A stretch of 64,000 bases of DNA from Bacteroidia bacterium (GCA_026003215.1 BPGV01000001.1:1889729-1953728); one strand, 5' to 3'; shown: positions 1 to 10,376, counted from the stretch's first letter. The notes: generated by a model not told the origin, from the letters alone. Translations and numbers: made by a program.

Positions 1-3000
1 CTTTACTATCAATAACGGGGCCGGCGGCTTTGTGATAGACTGTCGCTTTACCAGTGGAGGGGGTGGAACCGGGGGAAACGGGGGGTTAGGGGGTAATGGG
101 GCTGGCGGTGGAGGAGGTGGTGCAGGTGGGGGAGCCATACAGCAAGGGGGCCTTGGGGCAAACGGTGCCAGTGGAGGGGCAGGCGCCCGAGGCGGCGATG
201 GCGGTCGTGGCTTAGATGGCCCCACTTACGCCATCGCCAACGTGGGCGGACTTACTCCGGCTTTCACTGCTACAGGCGCCCCTACCATCAGTGGCTTTGG
301 CTGTACGCTTAATAGCGATCCTTCTTGCGGCACCGTGCCTAACCCGCCTTACGTCTTCAATGTGGAACTTTTGGAAGGCTGTACAAACTCCGAGATTACC
401 ATTTCCCAGACTGTCGGCCCTGCGGCAAACTGGGTCACGCCCGGCGCAGAAAGACTGGATAGTGCCGGCGGGAATAGTGTCTTGGTCGTGTCCTACCCGA
501 ACCAAGGTTGGCATACTATCACACGAGACGGGCCACCCGCCGGCGCAGGCGGAACCGATGTCACCTATTCGGAGTTTATTAATATCTTTACCAATCGCCT
601 CTTGCCGGGGATACGCACCCTTTACAATGGTGTCCCGAGTAAGCGCATGTGTGCGGGCGAGTTTATGGTATTTGAGCATGTGCCGGCGCTGGGACGTTTC
701 GGCGATGCCAATACCACGGACTGGTTATGGGATTTCCCCGGCGGGTCTATCAATGCTTCTGGGGCGCCGGTACCGCCATCGGTTCGCTCGCAGGCGGACC
801 CGGGGGCTATCTATTTCCTTACGCCGGGCACGTATGTCGTCACCCTCAGGGCCAAACATGACTGTTGCGGCTGGTCTAAGCCTATCCGCGACACCATCTA
901 CGTGCTCCCTAAACCGCAGGTGACCATCCTCGGCCCGAATGAGGTCTGCGCCACAGGCCCCATGCCCACCTATCAAGCAGTACCCGCTATACCGCTTTCC
1001 ATAGACCCTGACCCCGAGTTCCGCTGGTATATCAACGGCATACCGCAAACTTTCAACTGGATACCGTATAGCGCTAATGGGCACCTCTTCACGCCCTCCA
1101 GCTTGAATAATGGCGATGTCATCAAGGTGGAGATTCGCTCTACGGCGCCGCTGCGCTGCTTTGATCCGGCTATATCCTTTGCCACAAAGACCATCACGGT
1201 TAGTGCGCCTTCTCAAGGGGGCTTTGCCTATATCAATGCCCCAGGTATCACGCAGCTCAATGTCTGCCCCGGCGAACAGCATACCGTAGGCGTAGTCGGC
1301 CAATCTGTTGGTTCATACGCCTCCTATCAGTGGCAAGTCAGTACGGACGGTGGCGTAACATGGACAAATGTACTCAGTGGGGTAACCCAAAGCATCCTCA
1401 CCGCGCCCATTACAGTGAATGGCATCATGTATCGGGTGCAAGTGACCAATGGCTCGTGTGCACCGGCCTACTCTACGCCTGTGACCTTTTACCTGAATGC
1501 AGGAGCTAATCCGGGGGTAGCTTCCGTAGACCCCAATACCGATACGATTTGTGCCGGCCAGTCGGCTAACCTCTCCGTGACAGGCTTCTCCGGTTCTATT
1601 GTGTGGCAATATACTACCACCCCCTGGATAGTCACCTCCTGGGTGACGACAAGCTATACTTCCCCAAATATTACCTTCCCGAATATCACCCAGACGACGT
1701 ACTTCCGAGTACGAGCGTATATTCCGGGCGGGGGGCCATGCTCCGAAGCCTTCTCTAATATCGTGCAGGTTACGGTCATCCCCAGTCCGGTGGCGGGCAC
1801 CATCTTGGTGGATCCTAATCCGGCCTGTAGCGGTTCTAATGTGCTCCTCACGCTTACGGGCTATACCGGCGACTCTATCCGGTGGCAGCAGCTGGTAGGA
1901 GGCGTCTGGACCAATGTCGGACCGAACTCCGATAGTTGGCTGGCGGGCCCCATCACTGGGACAACCTTCTACCGAGCTTTGGTATATAATAAAGGCTGCG
2001 GACCCGCTATCACCGCTGTGGCAACGGTAAATATCGTACCCGGTACCAACTACTCGGTCAACCTCGCCGTCTCTCAAAACCCCATCTGTCAAGGGGATGC
2101 GGTGACCTTCACCGCGATACCGGTGGGTGCACCGCCTTCGCCTACCTTCCAGTTCTATGTGAATGGTACCCCGGTGATTGGCGCAGGCAATACCTATACC
2201 ACCACCACGCTCAATAACGGCGACCAAGTGCATGTGGAAATGCAGGTGACCTCCACTTGTGGCTCAGGTACTTTTGTCTCCAATACTATCACGATGACGG
2301 TCAATCCTCGGCCGACTGTCACTATCAGCGGGCCGAGTGGGTCTATCTGCCAGGGGGCCAATGCTACCTTCACCGCTACCCCTAACCCCGCCACCGCTAC
2401 CGTCCAGTGGTATGTCAATGGCACCTTCACTGGTGCTACGGGTACCACCTTTACCACAAACTCGCTCAACGATGGCGACCAAGTCTATGCGGTGGCAATC
2501 CAAGGCACATGCAGTAGCGCACCTTCCAATACCATCACGGTAGATGTAGACCCCGCGCCTATTATCGTCATCTCGGCAGACCGAACCACTATCTGTGCCA
2601 ATGAGCCTGTCACCTTCACGGCTGTAACGTACAACGCAGGGGCTTTCCCTACCTTCCAATGGCAGATAGATAACGGGGCGGGCTGGACCAATATCCCGGG
2701 CGCAACCGGTAGCACCTATACCTCTTCTACCCTTACAAATGGGAGTGTCATTCGTTGTCTGGTAAGTCCTTCGGGTACAGGCTGCTCCGGTACCTTCGCC
2801 TCCAATCCTATCACCATTACGGTGCATCCTATCCCGACTGTGACGATTACCGCCAGCGCTACGACTATCTGCGCTGGGCAAACCGTGACCTTTACCGCTA
2901 CGCCCAATAACGCCGGCCCGAACCCCCAATACCAATGGTATATCAACAATACCCCCGTGGGACCGAATAACCCCGTCTTCACCACCAGCTCCTTGAATAG

Positions 3001-6000
3001 TGGCGACATTGTAAGTTGTGTCATCACCTCTACGTACGGCTGCTCGGATGCTACCCTTTCCCGTTCCAATCTGATTACAATGACCGTCAACCCCATCCCG
3101 AATGTGCTTATCTCGCCTCAAAACCCTCGGGTATGCGCGGGCGATCCGGTGACATTTACGGCGATTGTAACGAACGGTACGCCCACCCCGCTCACTTATG
3201 AGTGGTATGTGAATGGGGTGCCTCAGGGGGTAAATAACAGCACCTTTGGGCCCGTAGTGCTGAATAACGGCGACCAAGTGACCGCGCAGGTTATCACGGC
3301 GGCGGGCTGTACGAGTGCTGTCTCTGCCCCGAGCACCGTGCAAGCGGTACCGCTGCCGGTGGTCACTATCTCGGCTTCCGCTACGACGGTATGCGCTGGC
3401 CAAAGCGTGACCTTTACGGCGTCTGTAGTCAATGGCAGCCCTAACTCCACCTACGATTGGCAAGTCAATGGCACCTCCCAAGGCGTCAATAGCCCCGTCT
3501 TTACTTATGCGCCGGCGAATGGTGATGTCGTGCGGTGCATTGTCACGACGGACTACGGCTGCCAAAGCGCTCCTTCTAATAGCATCACGCTTACGGTCAA
3601 TCCTATACCTACGGTGACAGTCAGCGCGGCGCCAGGTACCACTGTCTGCGCGGGTACAGCTATTACCTTCACGGCTACCCCTACAGGTGCCGGCCCTACC
3701 CCCACTTATCAATGGTACCTGAATGGCAATCCTGTGGGCACTAACGCCCCGACCTTCATCCTCAGTAACCCGCAAAACGGCGATGTGGTGACGGTGCGGG
3801 TAACGTCTACGGCGGGTTGTACGGGGCCGGCGTCGGTAAGTGCGCCGCTCACCCTGACGGTCAATCCTGCCCCTACCGTTACCCTCACGGCGGTACCGTC
3901 AGGGCCTATTTGCGCGGGGCAAACGGTGACCTTCTCCGCTACGGCTATCCCCGGCGCTACCTATAACTGGTACCTGAATGGCGTCGTCGTACAAAGTGGG
4001 GCTTCGGCTTCCTACACCACCAGCACCTTGGCGAACGGCGATCAAGTCTGGGTGCGAGCCACTTCTGCGGTGGGGTGTCTCGGGCCAGCCTCCGCTATCT
4101 ATACCGCTATTGTCAATCCTATCCCTTCGGTGAGCATCACCGCTACGCCTAATCCGACTTGTCCCGGTACAGCCATCACCTTCACCGCCCTCCCCACGAA
4201 CGCGGGCCCTACCCCCACCTACAACTGGTATGTGAATGGTAACCTCGTGCAATCAGGGCCTTCTTCCACTTATACTTCTTCCTCTCTGGCCAATGGCGAC
4301 CAAGTCCATGCCACCGTACAATCGTCTGCGGGCTGTCTGAGTGCTGCCTCTAATACAATAACGGTGTCGCTGTATGCGGTGCCTACGGTTTCGGTGTCGG
4401 TGGCACCGGGCACTACGGTATGCCAAGGGACAGCGGTGACCTTTACCGCTACGGTCACCAACGGCGGCGCCTCCCCGACCTACCAATGGTACCTCAACGG
4501 TAACCCCGTAGGCGCAAATAGCCCCACCTTCATTCTCTCCAATCCGGCCAACGGCGACCAAGTATATGTGCGGGTCACTTCTACCAACGGGTGTACGGGG
4601 CCCACAGCCGTGAGTACGCCTATCACCCTCACGGTCAATCCTCAGCCGGTGGCTACGCTTACCGCTATCCCTTCGGGACCTATCTGCGGGGGACAAACTG
4701 TGAACTTCACCGCTACGACCTTTGCGGGGGCCACCTACACCTGGTATGTAAATGGCAACATTGTCCAAACGGGAACCTCTTCGGCGTACAGCACCAACAC
4801 CTTGGCGGATGGCGACCAAGTCTGGGTACAAGTGACCTCGGCAGCAGGCTGCACCGGGCCTATCTCCAACATCTATACCGCTACGGTCCTCCCCGTGCCT
4901 TCGGTGAGTATCACCATTTCTCAAAATCCGGTATGCCCTACGCAGCCTGTCACCTTCACGGCTATCCCCACCAACGCCGGCTCTAACCCCACCTACAACT
5001 GGTACGTCAACGGTACCCTCGTGGCCAGTGGTACGACCCCGACCTATACTACCGCTTCTTTAGCCAACGGTGACCAAGTGCATGCTACGGTTGTTTCTTC
5101 GGGCGGCTGCTTGAGTGCGCCTTCCAATACCATCACTGTCACGGTATCGCCTATTCCTACGGTCACGCTTTCGGCTTCGGCCAGTAGTGTATGCCAGGGC
5201 ACGAGTGTTACCTTTACCGCTACGCCTACCAATGCGGGGCCTACCCCGACCTATAACTGGTATGTGAATAGCCTACTGGTGGCCTCTACCCCTTCGCCTA
5301 CTTATACCACCAGCAACCTCCCCCCAGGCAATAACACCGTGTATGTGCAGGTAATCTCCTCGGCGGGCTGTACGGGTCCTGCCTCCCAGTCCAACGCCGT
5401 CAACGTCTTGGTAGAAGCCACGCCGAATGTAGCTATCACGGCTTCGGCTACCACTATATGCCCTGGGCAATCGGTGCAGTTTATCGCGACGGCTTCTGCG
5501 CCTGTTACCTACCAGTGGTACCTCAATGGCAATCCTATCCCCGGGGCCACGGCTAATACCTACACCTCCAGCACCCTCAACAACGGCGATGTGGTATATG
5601 TGCAAGTGACCACTCCGGGCGGCTGTGTCGCTAACTCTAACTCTATCGCTATCACTGTCCAAGGCCAGCCTACCGTCACCGTCTCCGTGAATCCCAACCC
5701 TCCTGCGGTATGCCAAGGGCAAACGATTGTCTTTACCGCCACGGCTGCCAATGCGGGGCCTTCGCCGTCCTTCCAGTGGTATGTCAATAATGTAGCGGTA
5801 GGCACCAATAGCCCGGTCTTTTCCAGCAGCACCCTCCAAAATGGTGATGTGGTTACGGTGCGGGTTACCTCTTCGGGTGGGTGTACGGGGGCCAGTTCGC
5901 TCTCGGCGCCTGTGCTGGTGACGGTCTATCCTAACCCGAGTGTGCAAATCCAGGCCTCCGCTAACCCTATCTGTGCAGGCCAGACGGTGATATTCACCTC

Positions 6001-8449
6001 CACGGTACAAAATGCAGGTCCTAATCCTACGTATCAATGGCAAGTCAATGGCGTGAATGTCCCGGGGGCTAATGGTCCCAGCTTCCTGACCTCTACCCTC
6101 AATCATGGCGATGTGGTCCAGCTCTTGGTTACCTCCTCGCAGGGATGCCCGGCGGGTGGCCAGCCTTCTAACCAAATCCTTATGACGGTCCACCCTGTCC
6201 CGAGCATAACGTTGACCCAGACGCCGGCCGGTACCGTATGCCGGGGTAGCCAGGTAACCTTCACGGTGGGAGGTGCTCCTGCAGGTGCCTCCTACAGCTG
6301 GACGCTCAACGGGAATCCCCTCCCCGGCGTTACCACCGGCACTTATATCACCGACTCTCTGCGAAATGGCGATGTCGTAGCGGTCACGGTCACCTCTGCC
6401 CAAGGCTGTGTGTCTAATACCGCTTCTATCACGGCGTCTGTCATCAATGGTCCGTTGGCCGACTTTACGCCGCCCGCGCCTAAATGCGTGTATGAGACTT
6501 TTGACTTCCAGAATGGCGGTTCTACGGGGGCCGGGCTGCTCTATCTGTGGGATTTTGGCACTTCGGCTACCCCGCAAACCTCCAACCTGGAAAACCCCAC
6601 GGGTATCCGCTTCTCTACTCCTGGCAATAAGTCGGTTACCCTCACCATTACAGACCCTGCCACAGGCTGTTCGCATAGTGTGACCAAGACGGTCTATGTC
6701 AAGCCGCAGCCCACAGCTGCTATCGGCCCTGTGCCTAACCTGTGCTACGGTCTGCCGTATAACTTCACGCAGGTAGGTACGAATGACCCCACGGCGCTAT
6801 TTGTATGGAGTTTCTTACCCGATGGGCAGCCGGGTACTTCACTTAGTGCTAATCCGGTGGGTATTACCTTCCCGACCCCCGGCCAAAAGACGGCCCAGCT
6901 CATCGTGATAGTAGATGGCTGTGCAGATACCGCCCAAGTGACCTTTACGGTAGATAGTGCTTTGCGGGTGGACCTCGGGCCGGATAGGGTGCTCTGTACT
7001 TCTGACCTGCCGATAACCTTAGATGCAGGGCCGGGCGGCCAGACCTACGAATGGACCCTCAATGGACAACCAATTGGCGGCAATACCCAGACGCTCACGG
7101 TGACCCAAGGCGGAATCTATGCTGTGCGTGTCACCACCGCCACCGGCTGCGTCGGCCAAGACGCCGTCAATATCCAAGTCTCCAGCCAAATCCCGGTGGA
7201 TTTAGGTCCGGATGTGACCCTCTGCGCCAGCGGGGGTACGTCTGTGACCCTATACAGCGGGTATCCGGGTGCTACGCACACCTGGACGAAGGACGGACAG
7301 GTCATCCCAGGGGCTACAGCGGATAGCCTGGTAGTGACCCAACCGGGCGTCTATGGCGTGACGGTGCAACCGGCCGGTTCCTCTTGCATAGGCCAGGACT
7401 TCGTGGTCGTGCGCTTTGACTCAACGATTACGGTCAATCTCGGGCCGGATGTCTTTTACTGCACCAGCGATCCGATTCAGCCGTTGGTGGCTCCTACGGT
7501 CGGAGGCGCTACCTATGTGTGGTACCACAATGGACTCACCGTGCCCGGCGCCAATGGCCCTACCCTCACGCCGAGCGGTTCCGGTACATATGTAGTGGTG
7601 GTGCTGGCCGGCGCTTGCATCGGCACCGATACAGTGGAGGTGACCATCACGCCTTCCGTGCAGGTGAATCTGCCCGATACGATTCGTTTCTGCCCGTCTA
7701 ATCCGCTCGTAGAACTGGAAGCCCCTTACTACCCTGGCGCTACATACCTCTGGACCCTCAACGGTACCCAAGTCGCTCAAGGGGTGGGCCTGTACCGCCT
7801 CGTAGATACGCGGGCCGGTGTATGGCGGGTCTCTATCACTACGGCCAGTGGCTGTTCGGGTTCGGATGTGACGGTGGCACAGCCAGTGCCAGCCCCTCGC
7901 CCGGATTTTGAAACTGAACCGCCGCTCCCCGCACGCCTCGCTTCTTCAAACCCCGTCGTGCGCTTCATCAACACCTCGCAAAACATTACGCCCGGTACCT
8001 TCTTCCGCTGGGACTTCGGCGATAGTACTACCTCCACCGAAAAAGACCCCGTGCATCGCTTCCCCACAGCGGGAACCTTCTATGTCACCCTCTACATGTA
8101 CAACGGTAACTGCGTGGACTCCATCCGCAAAGGCCCTATTATCATTACGCCCGTGGATGCCTCCTTCATCCCCAGTGCTTTTTCGCCTAACGGCGACGGC
8201 GTGAATGACCAACTGGTCTTCCCGGCCTTAGGCTATCGGGATTATGAGTTTACGGTGTATAACCGCTGGGGACAAGTAATCTTCCAAAAGAAACTGGGGC
8301 AAGCGGTCCAGTACTGGGACGGCAACGAATACGAAGGGGGCATGCGCAAGCCCGCACCCGAAGGAGTCTACGTGTGGCGCTTCCGCGGTATCAAAGATAC
8401 TACCGGCGAAGAAGAAACCTTTACCGGCACGATCACCCTCATGCGCTAA
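1..8449 (+). CDS. Giant Ig/PKD-repeat surface protein with CHU_C (T9SS type B) C-terminus, 5' partial
   Basis: The frame is open to the left edge, so the true start lies outside; the GTG at 32 is only the first in-window start-like codon. From the visible N-terminus: a glycine-rich stretch (about residues 8-62, GGx and GGGG runs), a Cys-containing segment, a PKD-like unit, then about 20 Ig-like units of 75-90 residues. Each Ig unit opens with [VI]C-x-G, continues with TFTA, then Y-x-W-Y-V/L-N-G, and ends with N-G-D-x-V and G-C, suggesting one disulfide per unit. Two PKD units follow near 2143-2310, four short units beginning L-G-P-D, one more PKD near 2624, and a C-terminal domain from about 2711 (FSPNGDGVND, YNRWGQVIF, PEGVYVWRFRG). 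That last domain is the gliding-motility CHU_C family, so T9SS export and surface attachment are expected. Probable adhesin or matrix protein; ligand unknown. Confidence 0.9.
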   Translation, partial: FTINNGAGGFVIDCRFTSGGGGTGGNGGLGGNGAGGGGGGAGGGAIQQGGLGANGASGGAGARGGDGGRGLDGPTYAIANVGGLTPAFTATGAPTISGFGCTLNSDPSCGTVPNPPYVFNVELLEGCTNSEITISQTVGPAANWVTPGAERLDSAGGNSVLVVSYPNQGWHTITRDGPPAGAGGTDVTYSEFINIFTNRLLPGIRTLYNGVPSKRMCAGEFMVFEHVPALGRFGDANTTDWLWDFPGGSINASGAPVPPSVRSQADPGAIYFLTPGTYVVTLRAKHDCCGWSKPIRDTIYVLPKPQVTILGPNEVCATGPMPTYQAVPAIPLSIDPDPEFRWYINGIPQTFNWIPYSANGHLFTPSSLNNGDVIKVEIRSTAPLRCFDPAISFATKTITVSAPSQGGFAYINAPGITQLNVCPGEQHTVGVVGQSVGSYASYQWQVSTDGGVTWTNVLSGVTQSILTAPITVNGIMYRVQVTNGSCAPAYSTPVTFYLNAGANPGVASVDPNTDTICAGQSANLSVTGFSGSIVWQYTTTPWIVTSWVTTSYTSPNITFPNITQTTYFRVRAYIPGGGPCSEAFSNIVQVTVIPSPVAGTILVDPNPACSGSNVLLTLTGYTGDSIRWQQLVGGVWTNVGPNSDSWLAGPITGTTFYRALVYNKGCGPAITAVATVNIVPGTNYSVNLAVSQNPICQGDAVTFTAIPVGAPPSPTFQFYVNGTPVIGAGNTYTTTTLNNGDQVHVEMQVTSTCGSGTFVSNTITMTVNPRPTVTISGPSGSICQGANATFTATPNPATATVQWYVNGTFTGATGTTFTTNSLNDGDQVYAVAIQGTCSSAPSNTITVDVDPAPIIVISADRTTICANEPVTFTAVTYNAGAFPTFQWQIDNGAGWTNIPGATGSTYTSSTLTNGSVIRCLVSPSGTGCSGTFASNPITITVHPIPTVTITASATTICAGQTVTFTATPNNAGPNPQYQWYINNTPVGPNNPVFTTSSLNSGDIVSCVITSTYGCSDATLSRSNLITMTVNPIPNVLISPQNPRVCAGDPVTFTAIVTNGTPTPLTYEWYVNGVPQGVNNSTFGPVVLNNGDQVTAQVITAAGCTSAVSAPSTVQAVPLPVVTISASATTVCAGQSVTFTASVVNGSPNSTYDWQVNGTSQGVNSPVFTYAPANGDVVRCIVTTDYGCQSAPSNSITLTVNPIPTVTVSAAPGTTVCAGTAITFTATPTGAGPTPTYQWYLNGNPVGTNAPTFILSNPQNGDVVTVRVTSTAGCTGPASVSAPLTLTVNPAPTVTLTAVPSGPICAGQTVTFSATAIPGATYNWYLNGVVVQSGASASYTTSTLANGDQVWVRATSAVGCLGPASAIYTAIVNPIPSVSITATPNPTCPGTAITFTALPTNAGPTPTYNWYVNGNLVQSGPSSTYTSSSLANGDQVHATVQSSAGCLSAASNTITVSLYAVPTVSVSVAPGTTVCQGTAVTFTATVTNGGASPTYQWYLNGNPVGANSPTFILSNPANGDQVYVRVTSTNGCTGPTAVSTPITLTVNPQPVATLTAIPSGPICGGQTVNFTATTFAGATYTWYVNGNIVQTGTSSAYSTNTLADGDQVWVQVTSAAGCTGPISNIYTATVLPVPSVSITISQNPVCPTQPVTFTAIPTNAGSNPTYNWYVNGTLVASGTTPTYTTASLANGDQVHATVVSSGGCLSAPSNTITVTVSPIPTVTLSASASSVCQGTSVTFTATPTNAGPTPTYNWYVNSLLVASTPSPTYTTSNLPPGNNTVYVQVISSAGCTGPASQSNAVNVLVEATPNVAITASATTICPGQSVQFIATASAPVTYQWYLNGNPIPGATANTYTSSTLNNGDVVYVQVTTPGGCVANSNSIAITVQGQPTVTVSVNPNPPAVCQGQTIVFTATAANAGPSPSFQWYVNNVAVGTNSPVFSSSTLQNGDVVTVRVTSSGGCTGASSLSAPVLVTVYPNPSVQIQASANPICAGQTVIFTSTVQNAGPNPTYQWQVNGVNVPGANGPSFLTSTLNHGDVVQLLVTSSQGCPAGGQPSNQILMTVHPVPSITLTQTPAGTVCRGSQVTFTVGGAPAGASYSWTLNGNPLPGVTTGTYITDSLRNGDVVAVTVTSAQGCVSNTASITASVINGPLADFTPPAPKCVYETFDFQNGGSTGAGLLYLWDFGTSATPQTSNLENPTGIRFSTPGNKSVTLTITDPATGCSHSVTKTVYVKPQPTAAIGPVPNLCYGLPYNFTQVGTNDPTALFVWSFLPDGQPGTSLSANPVGITFPTPGQKTAQLIVIVDGCADTAQVTFTVDSALRVDLGPDRVLCTSDLPITLDAGPGGQTYEWTLNGQPIGGNTQTLTVTQGGIYAVRVTTATGCVGQDAVNIQVSSQIPVDLGPDVTLCASGGTSVTLYSGYPGATHTWTKDGQVIPGATADSLVVTQPGVYGVTVQPAGSSCIGQDFVVVRFDSTITVNLGPDVFYCTSDPIQPLVAPTVGGATYVWYHNGLTVPGANGPTLTPSGSGTYVVVVLAGACIGTDTVEVTITPSVQVNLPDTIRFCPSNPLVELEAPYYPGATYLWTLNGTQVAQGVGLYRLVDTRAGVWRVSITTASGCSGSDVTVAQPVPAPRPDFETEPPLPARLASSNPVVRFINTSQNITPGTFFRWDFGDSTTSTEKDPVHRFPTAGTFYVTLYMYNGNCVDSIRKGPIIITPVDASFIPSAFSPNGDGVNDQLVFPALGYRDYEFTVYNRWGQVIFQKKLGQAVQYWDGNEYEGGMRKPAPEGVYVWRFRGIKDTTGEEETFTGTITLMR

Positions 8450-8465
8450 GCATAGCACACAATCC

Positions 8466-8501
8466 CCCCGCTCAGCCTCTGGCTGGGCGGGGTTTTTCTT
8501 T
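8466..8501 (+). terminator. Rho-independent terminator of the giant surface protein gene
   Basis: A 12-bp GC-rich stem (8466-8477 with 8481-8492, one G-T wobble) with a 3-base loop is followed by a T-rich tract at 8493-8501. It begins 16 bases after the stop codon. The T tract abuts the promoter box of the next gene. Confidence 0.9.
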
Positions 8502-8509
8502 TATGTTTG
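8502..8509 (+). promoter_or_regulatory. -7 box TATGTTTG of the radical SAM gene
   Basis: Exact match to the Bacteroidota -7 consensus TAnnTTTG. It ends 4 bases before the ATG at 8514, predicting a transcript that starts at the start codon. Confidence 0.7.
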
Positions 8510-8513
8510 GGGT

Positions 8514-9539
8514 ATGCGCCGTGGCGCCAGACATAATCCCGATTCCCGTTTTGACCCCCTTGCCTACGAATACGAGGTACCCCTTAGCCCAGATACCGCA
8601 CGCGTCCAATACATCCACATCCATCCCCGTTCTATCGTCAATAAAATAGACAGCCCCGACCTTCCTCTGGTCTATTCTATGAACCCTTATGCCGGCTGCG
8701 AACACGGCTGCATTTACTGCTATGCCCGCAATAGCCATGAGTATTGGGGCTACTCGGCGGGGATTGAGTTTGAAACGCGTATTCTGGTCAAGACGAATGC
8801 TCCTGCACTCTTGCGGCAGACGCTGGCCCATCCGCGTTGGCAACCCCACCCTATCATGCTTGCAGGCAATACGGATTGTTACCAGCCCATAGAAAGAGAG
8901 TATCGCCTCACTCTACAGCTCTTAGAAGTACTTTTAGAGTTTCGGCATCCGGTCAGCATAATCACAAAGAATGCGCTCATTTTGCGGGATATAGATATTT
9001 TGCAAGAGCTGGCCCGCTATCGGCTCGTGCATGTGTATATTACGGTGACGACGCTGAGGGAGGAGCTGCGGCAGCACCTTGAACCCCGTACGGCGGCGGG
9101 CTTCCGCCGGATAGAGGTTATACGGCGCCTAAGAGCGGCCGGAATCCCCACCGGCGTGATGGTAGCGCCTATTATCCCCGGCCTGAATGACGATGAGATC
9201 TTACCCATTTTGCAAGCGGCAAGTGAAGCAGGGGCCCAAGCCGCAGCTTATACTATCGTCCGGCTGAATGGCGCCCTGGCTGAGCTATTTGAGACCTGGC
9301 TCCGGGAGAAGTTTCCCGACAGGGCCGAGAAGGTCCTCCACTTGATTGCCCAGTGCCACGAAGGTTCCCTCAATGATAGTCAGTGGAACCGACGCATCCA
9401 AGGTGCAGGCCCCGTAGCCCTCACCATAGAACGCACCTTCCAGATGGGCCTTGCCCGCTACTTCCGCCAAGCACCGCCTATGCCTGCTTATGATATGACC
9501 CTTTTTCGCCGAGGGGGGCAGCCTTCGCTCTTTGAGTAG
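8514..9539 (+). CDS. PA0069-family radical SAM protein
   Basis: 341 residues with the radical SAM [4Fe-4S] motif C62-x3-C66-x2-C69 (CEHGCIYCY), preceded by MNPYAGC as in the SplB-like/PA0069 (Rv2578c) family. The N-terminal RRGARHNP matches the usual RGRGATxNP opening of that family, which supports the ATG at 8514. Later motifs include LAGNTDCYQPIE and VMVAPIIPGLND. The family cleaves S-adenosylmethionine to a 5'-deoxyadenosyl radical; its substrate is not established. Cytoplasmic, single gene. The end faces the next gene with a 3-base gap. Confidence 0.88.
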   Translation: MRRGARHNPDSRFDPLAYEYEVPLSPDTARVQYIHIHPRSIVNKIDSPDLPLVYSMNPYAGCEHGCIYCYARNSHEYWGYSAGIEFETRILVKTNAPALLRQTLAHPRWQPHPIMLAGNTDCYQPIEREYRLTLQLLEVLLEFRHPVSIITKNALILRDIDILQELARYRLVHVYITVTTLREELRQHLEPRTAAGFRRIEVIRRLRAAGIPTGVMVAPIIPGLNDDEILPILQAASEAGAQAAAYTIVRLNGALAELFETWLREKFPDRAEKVLHLIAQCHEGSLNDSQWNRRIQGAGPVALTIERTFQMGLARYFRQAPPMPAYDMTLFRRGGQPSLFE

Positions 9540-9542
9540 GGA

Positions 9543-10376
9543 TTACTTGGGCGGGGGAGTTTTCTTCTTAGGGGGAGGAGGCCCGTCCAAGTCTTCTAAA
9601 CCTAAGTCATCCCCTAAGTCCAGCTCTTCCAGGCCTAAGTCACCGCCAAGGTCATCCCCTAAGTCCAGCTCCTCTAATCCCCCTAAGTCCTCTTCTAAGT
9701 TCAGTTCTGCCTCTAAGCTCACGCCGGGATCTGGGGCAATCTCGGCCTCTAACTCCTGCTCCAAAAGAGTCATCCCTTCTTGGATTTCTTCACTGGAAGG
9801 TCCGCTGAGGAGGAACTCACCTGTGGGAGAAGGCGCTGAGGCCACTACACAGCACGGCGAGAGGATAGGATCAAAAGGAAACTCCTCGTTCACCTCATAT
9901 CCATACGCCAAAAGAACCTGTCGCAGGGAGTCTACTTTGACATGCTGGCTATCTACATCTATCAGCACTTGGTGTTGGGTACTGTCATACTGCACCCCTA
10001 CAAAGCCTGTGGGGAAAAACACCCGCAGAAGCGAGTCCATGCGACTTACGGGACAAGTGGCGCAGTCCCCGCTGTAATCTAAACGAATCCGCAGGTTAGC
10101 TTCTGGCCCCCTGGCGCACGAAAGCATAAAGCTTAGCAGTGCTGCAAGGGTGGAAAGCCGCTTTATTTGCCGTTTATTTAGGAAACGGTGACGAAAAAGC
10201 TGATATATACTTAGCCCAACGCGAAATCCGCCGTAGATTATCATGAAAGTAGGGAGCCCCTTTGCAGCCCACTCAGGTAGACTTCCATTAAGGGGATTTA
10301 TGAGCAGGTACCCTCCTATCCCTGCGATAAGGGTGCCTGTAAAGAGGCCGATATAAGCACTTAGGTTGGGGAACAT
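9543..10376 (-). CDS. Membrane-anchored HMA-like protein with acidic repeat tail
   Basis: 277 residues of mixed character. Residues 8-60 hold two hydrophobic helices resembling small Bacteroidota membrane proteins. Residues 74-89 hold a third, ending in a lipobox-like L-S-C87. Residues 95-165 have the size and pattern of a heavy-metal-associated domain with C105-x2-C108. A C175-C176 pair follows, then an acidic tail with repeated LEELDLGDDLGG units (about 213-262) and a Pro/Lys end. The ATG overlaps the stop of the dehydrogenase gene as TGATG, so it is translationally coupled. Function is not recognised; periplasmic metal binding is an inference. A natural fusion of a membrane protein and a lipoprotein is possible. 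Confidence 0.7.
   Translation of the reverse strand: MFPNLSAYIGLFTGTLIAGIGGYLLINPLNGSLPEWAAKGLPTFMIIYGGFRVGLSIYQLFRHRFLNKRQIKRLSTLAALLSFMLSCARGPEANLRIRLDYSGDCATCPVSRMDSLLRVFFPTGFVGVQYDSTQHQVLIDVDSQHVKVDSLRQVLLAYGYEVNEEFPFDPILSPCCVVASAPSPTGEFLLSGPSSEEIQEGMTLLEQELEAEIAPDPGVSLEAELNLEEDLGGLEELDLGDDLGGDLGLEELDLGDDLGLEDLDGPPPPKKKTPPPK

Noticed and set aside
2264-3775. Long antisense open frame of 503 codons within the Ig-repeat gene (others at 1313-2233, 4253-4924, 5273-6676)
   Set aside because: The translations are Arg/Gly/His-rich with no hydrophobic core and mirror the repeated coding strand; they are by-products of the repetitive GC-rich gene.
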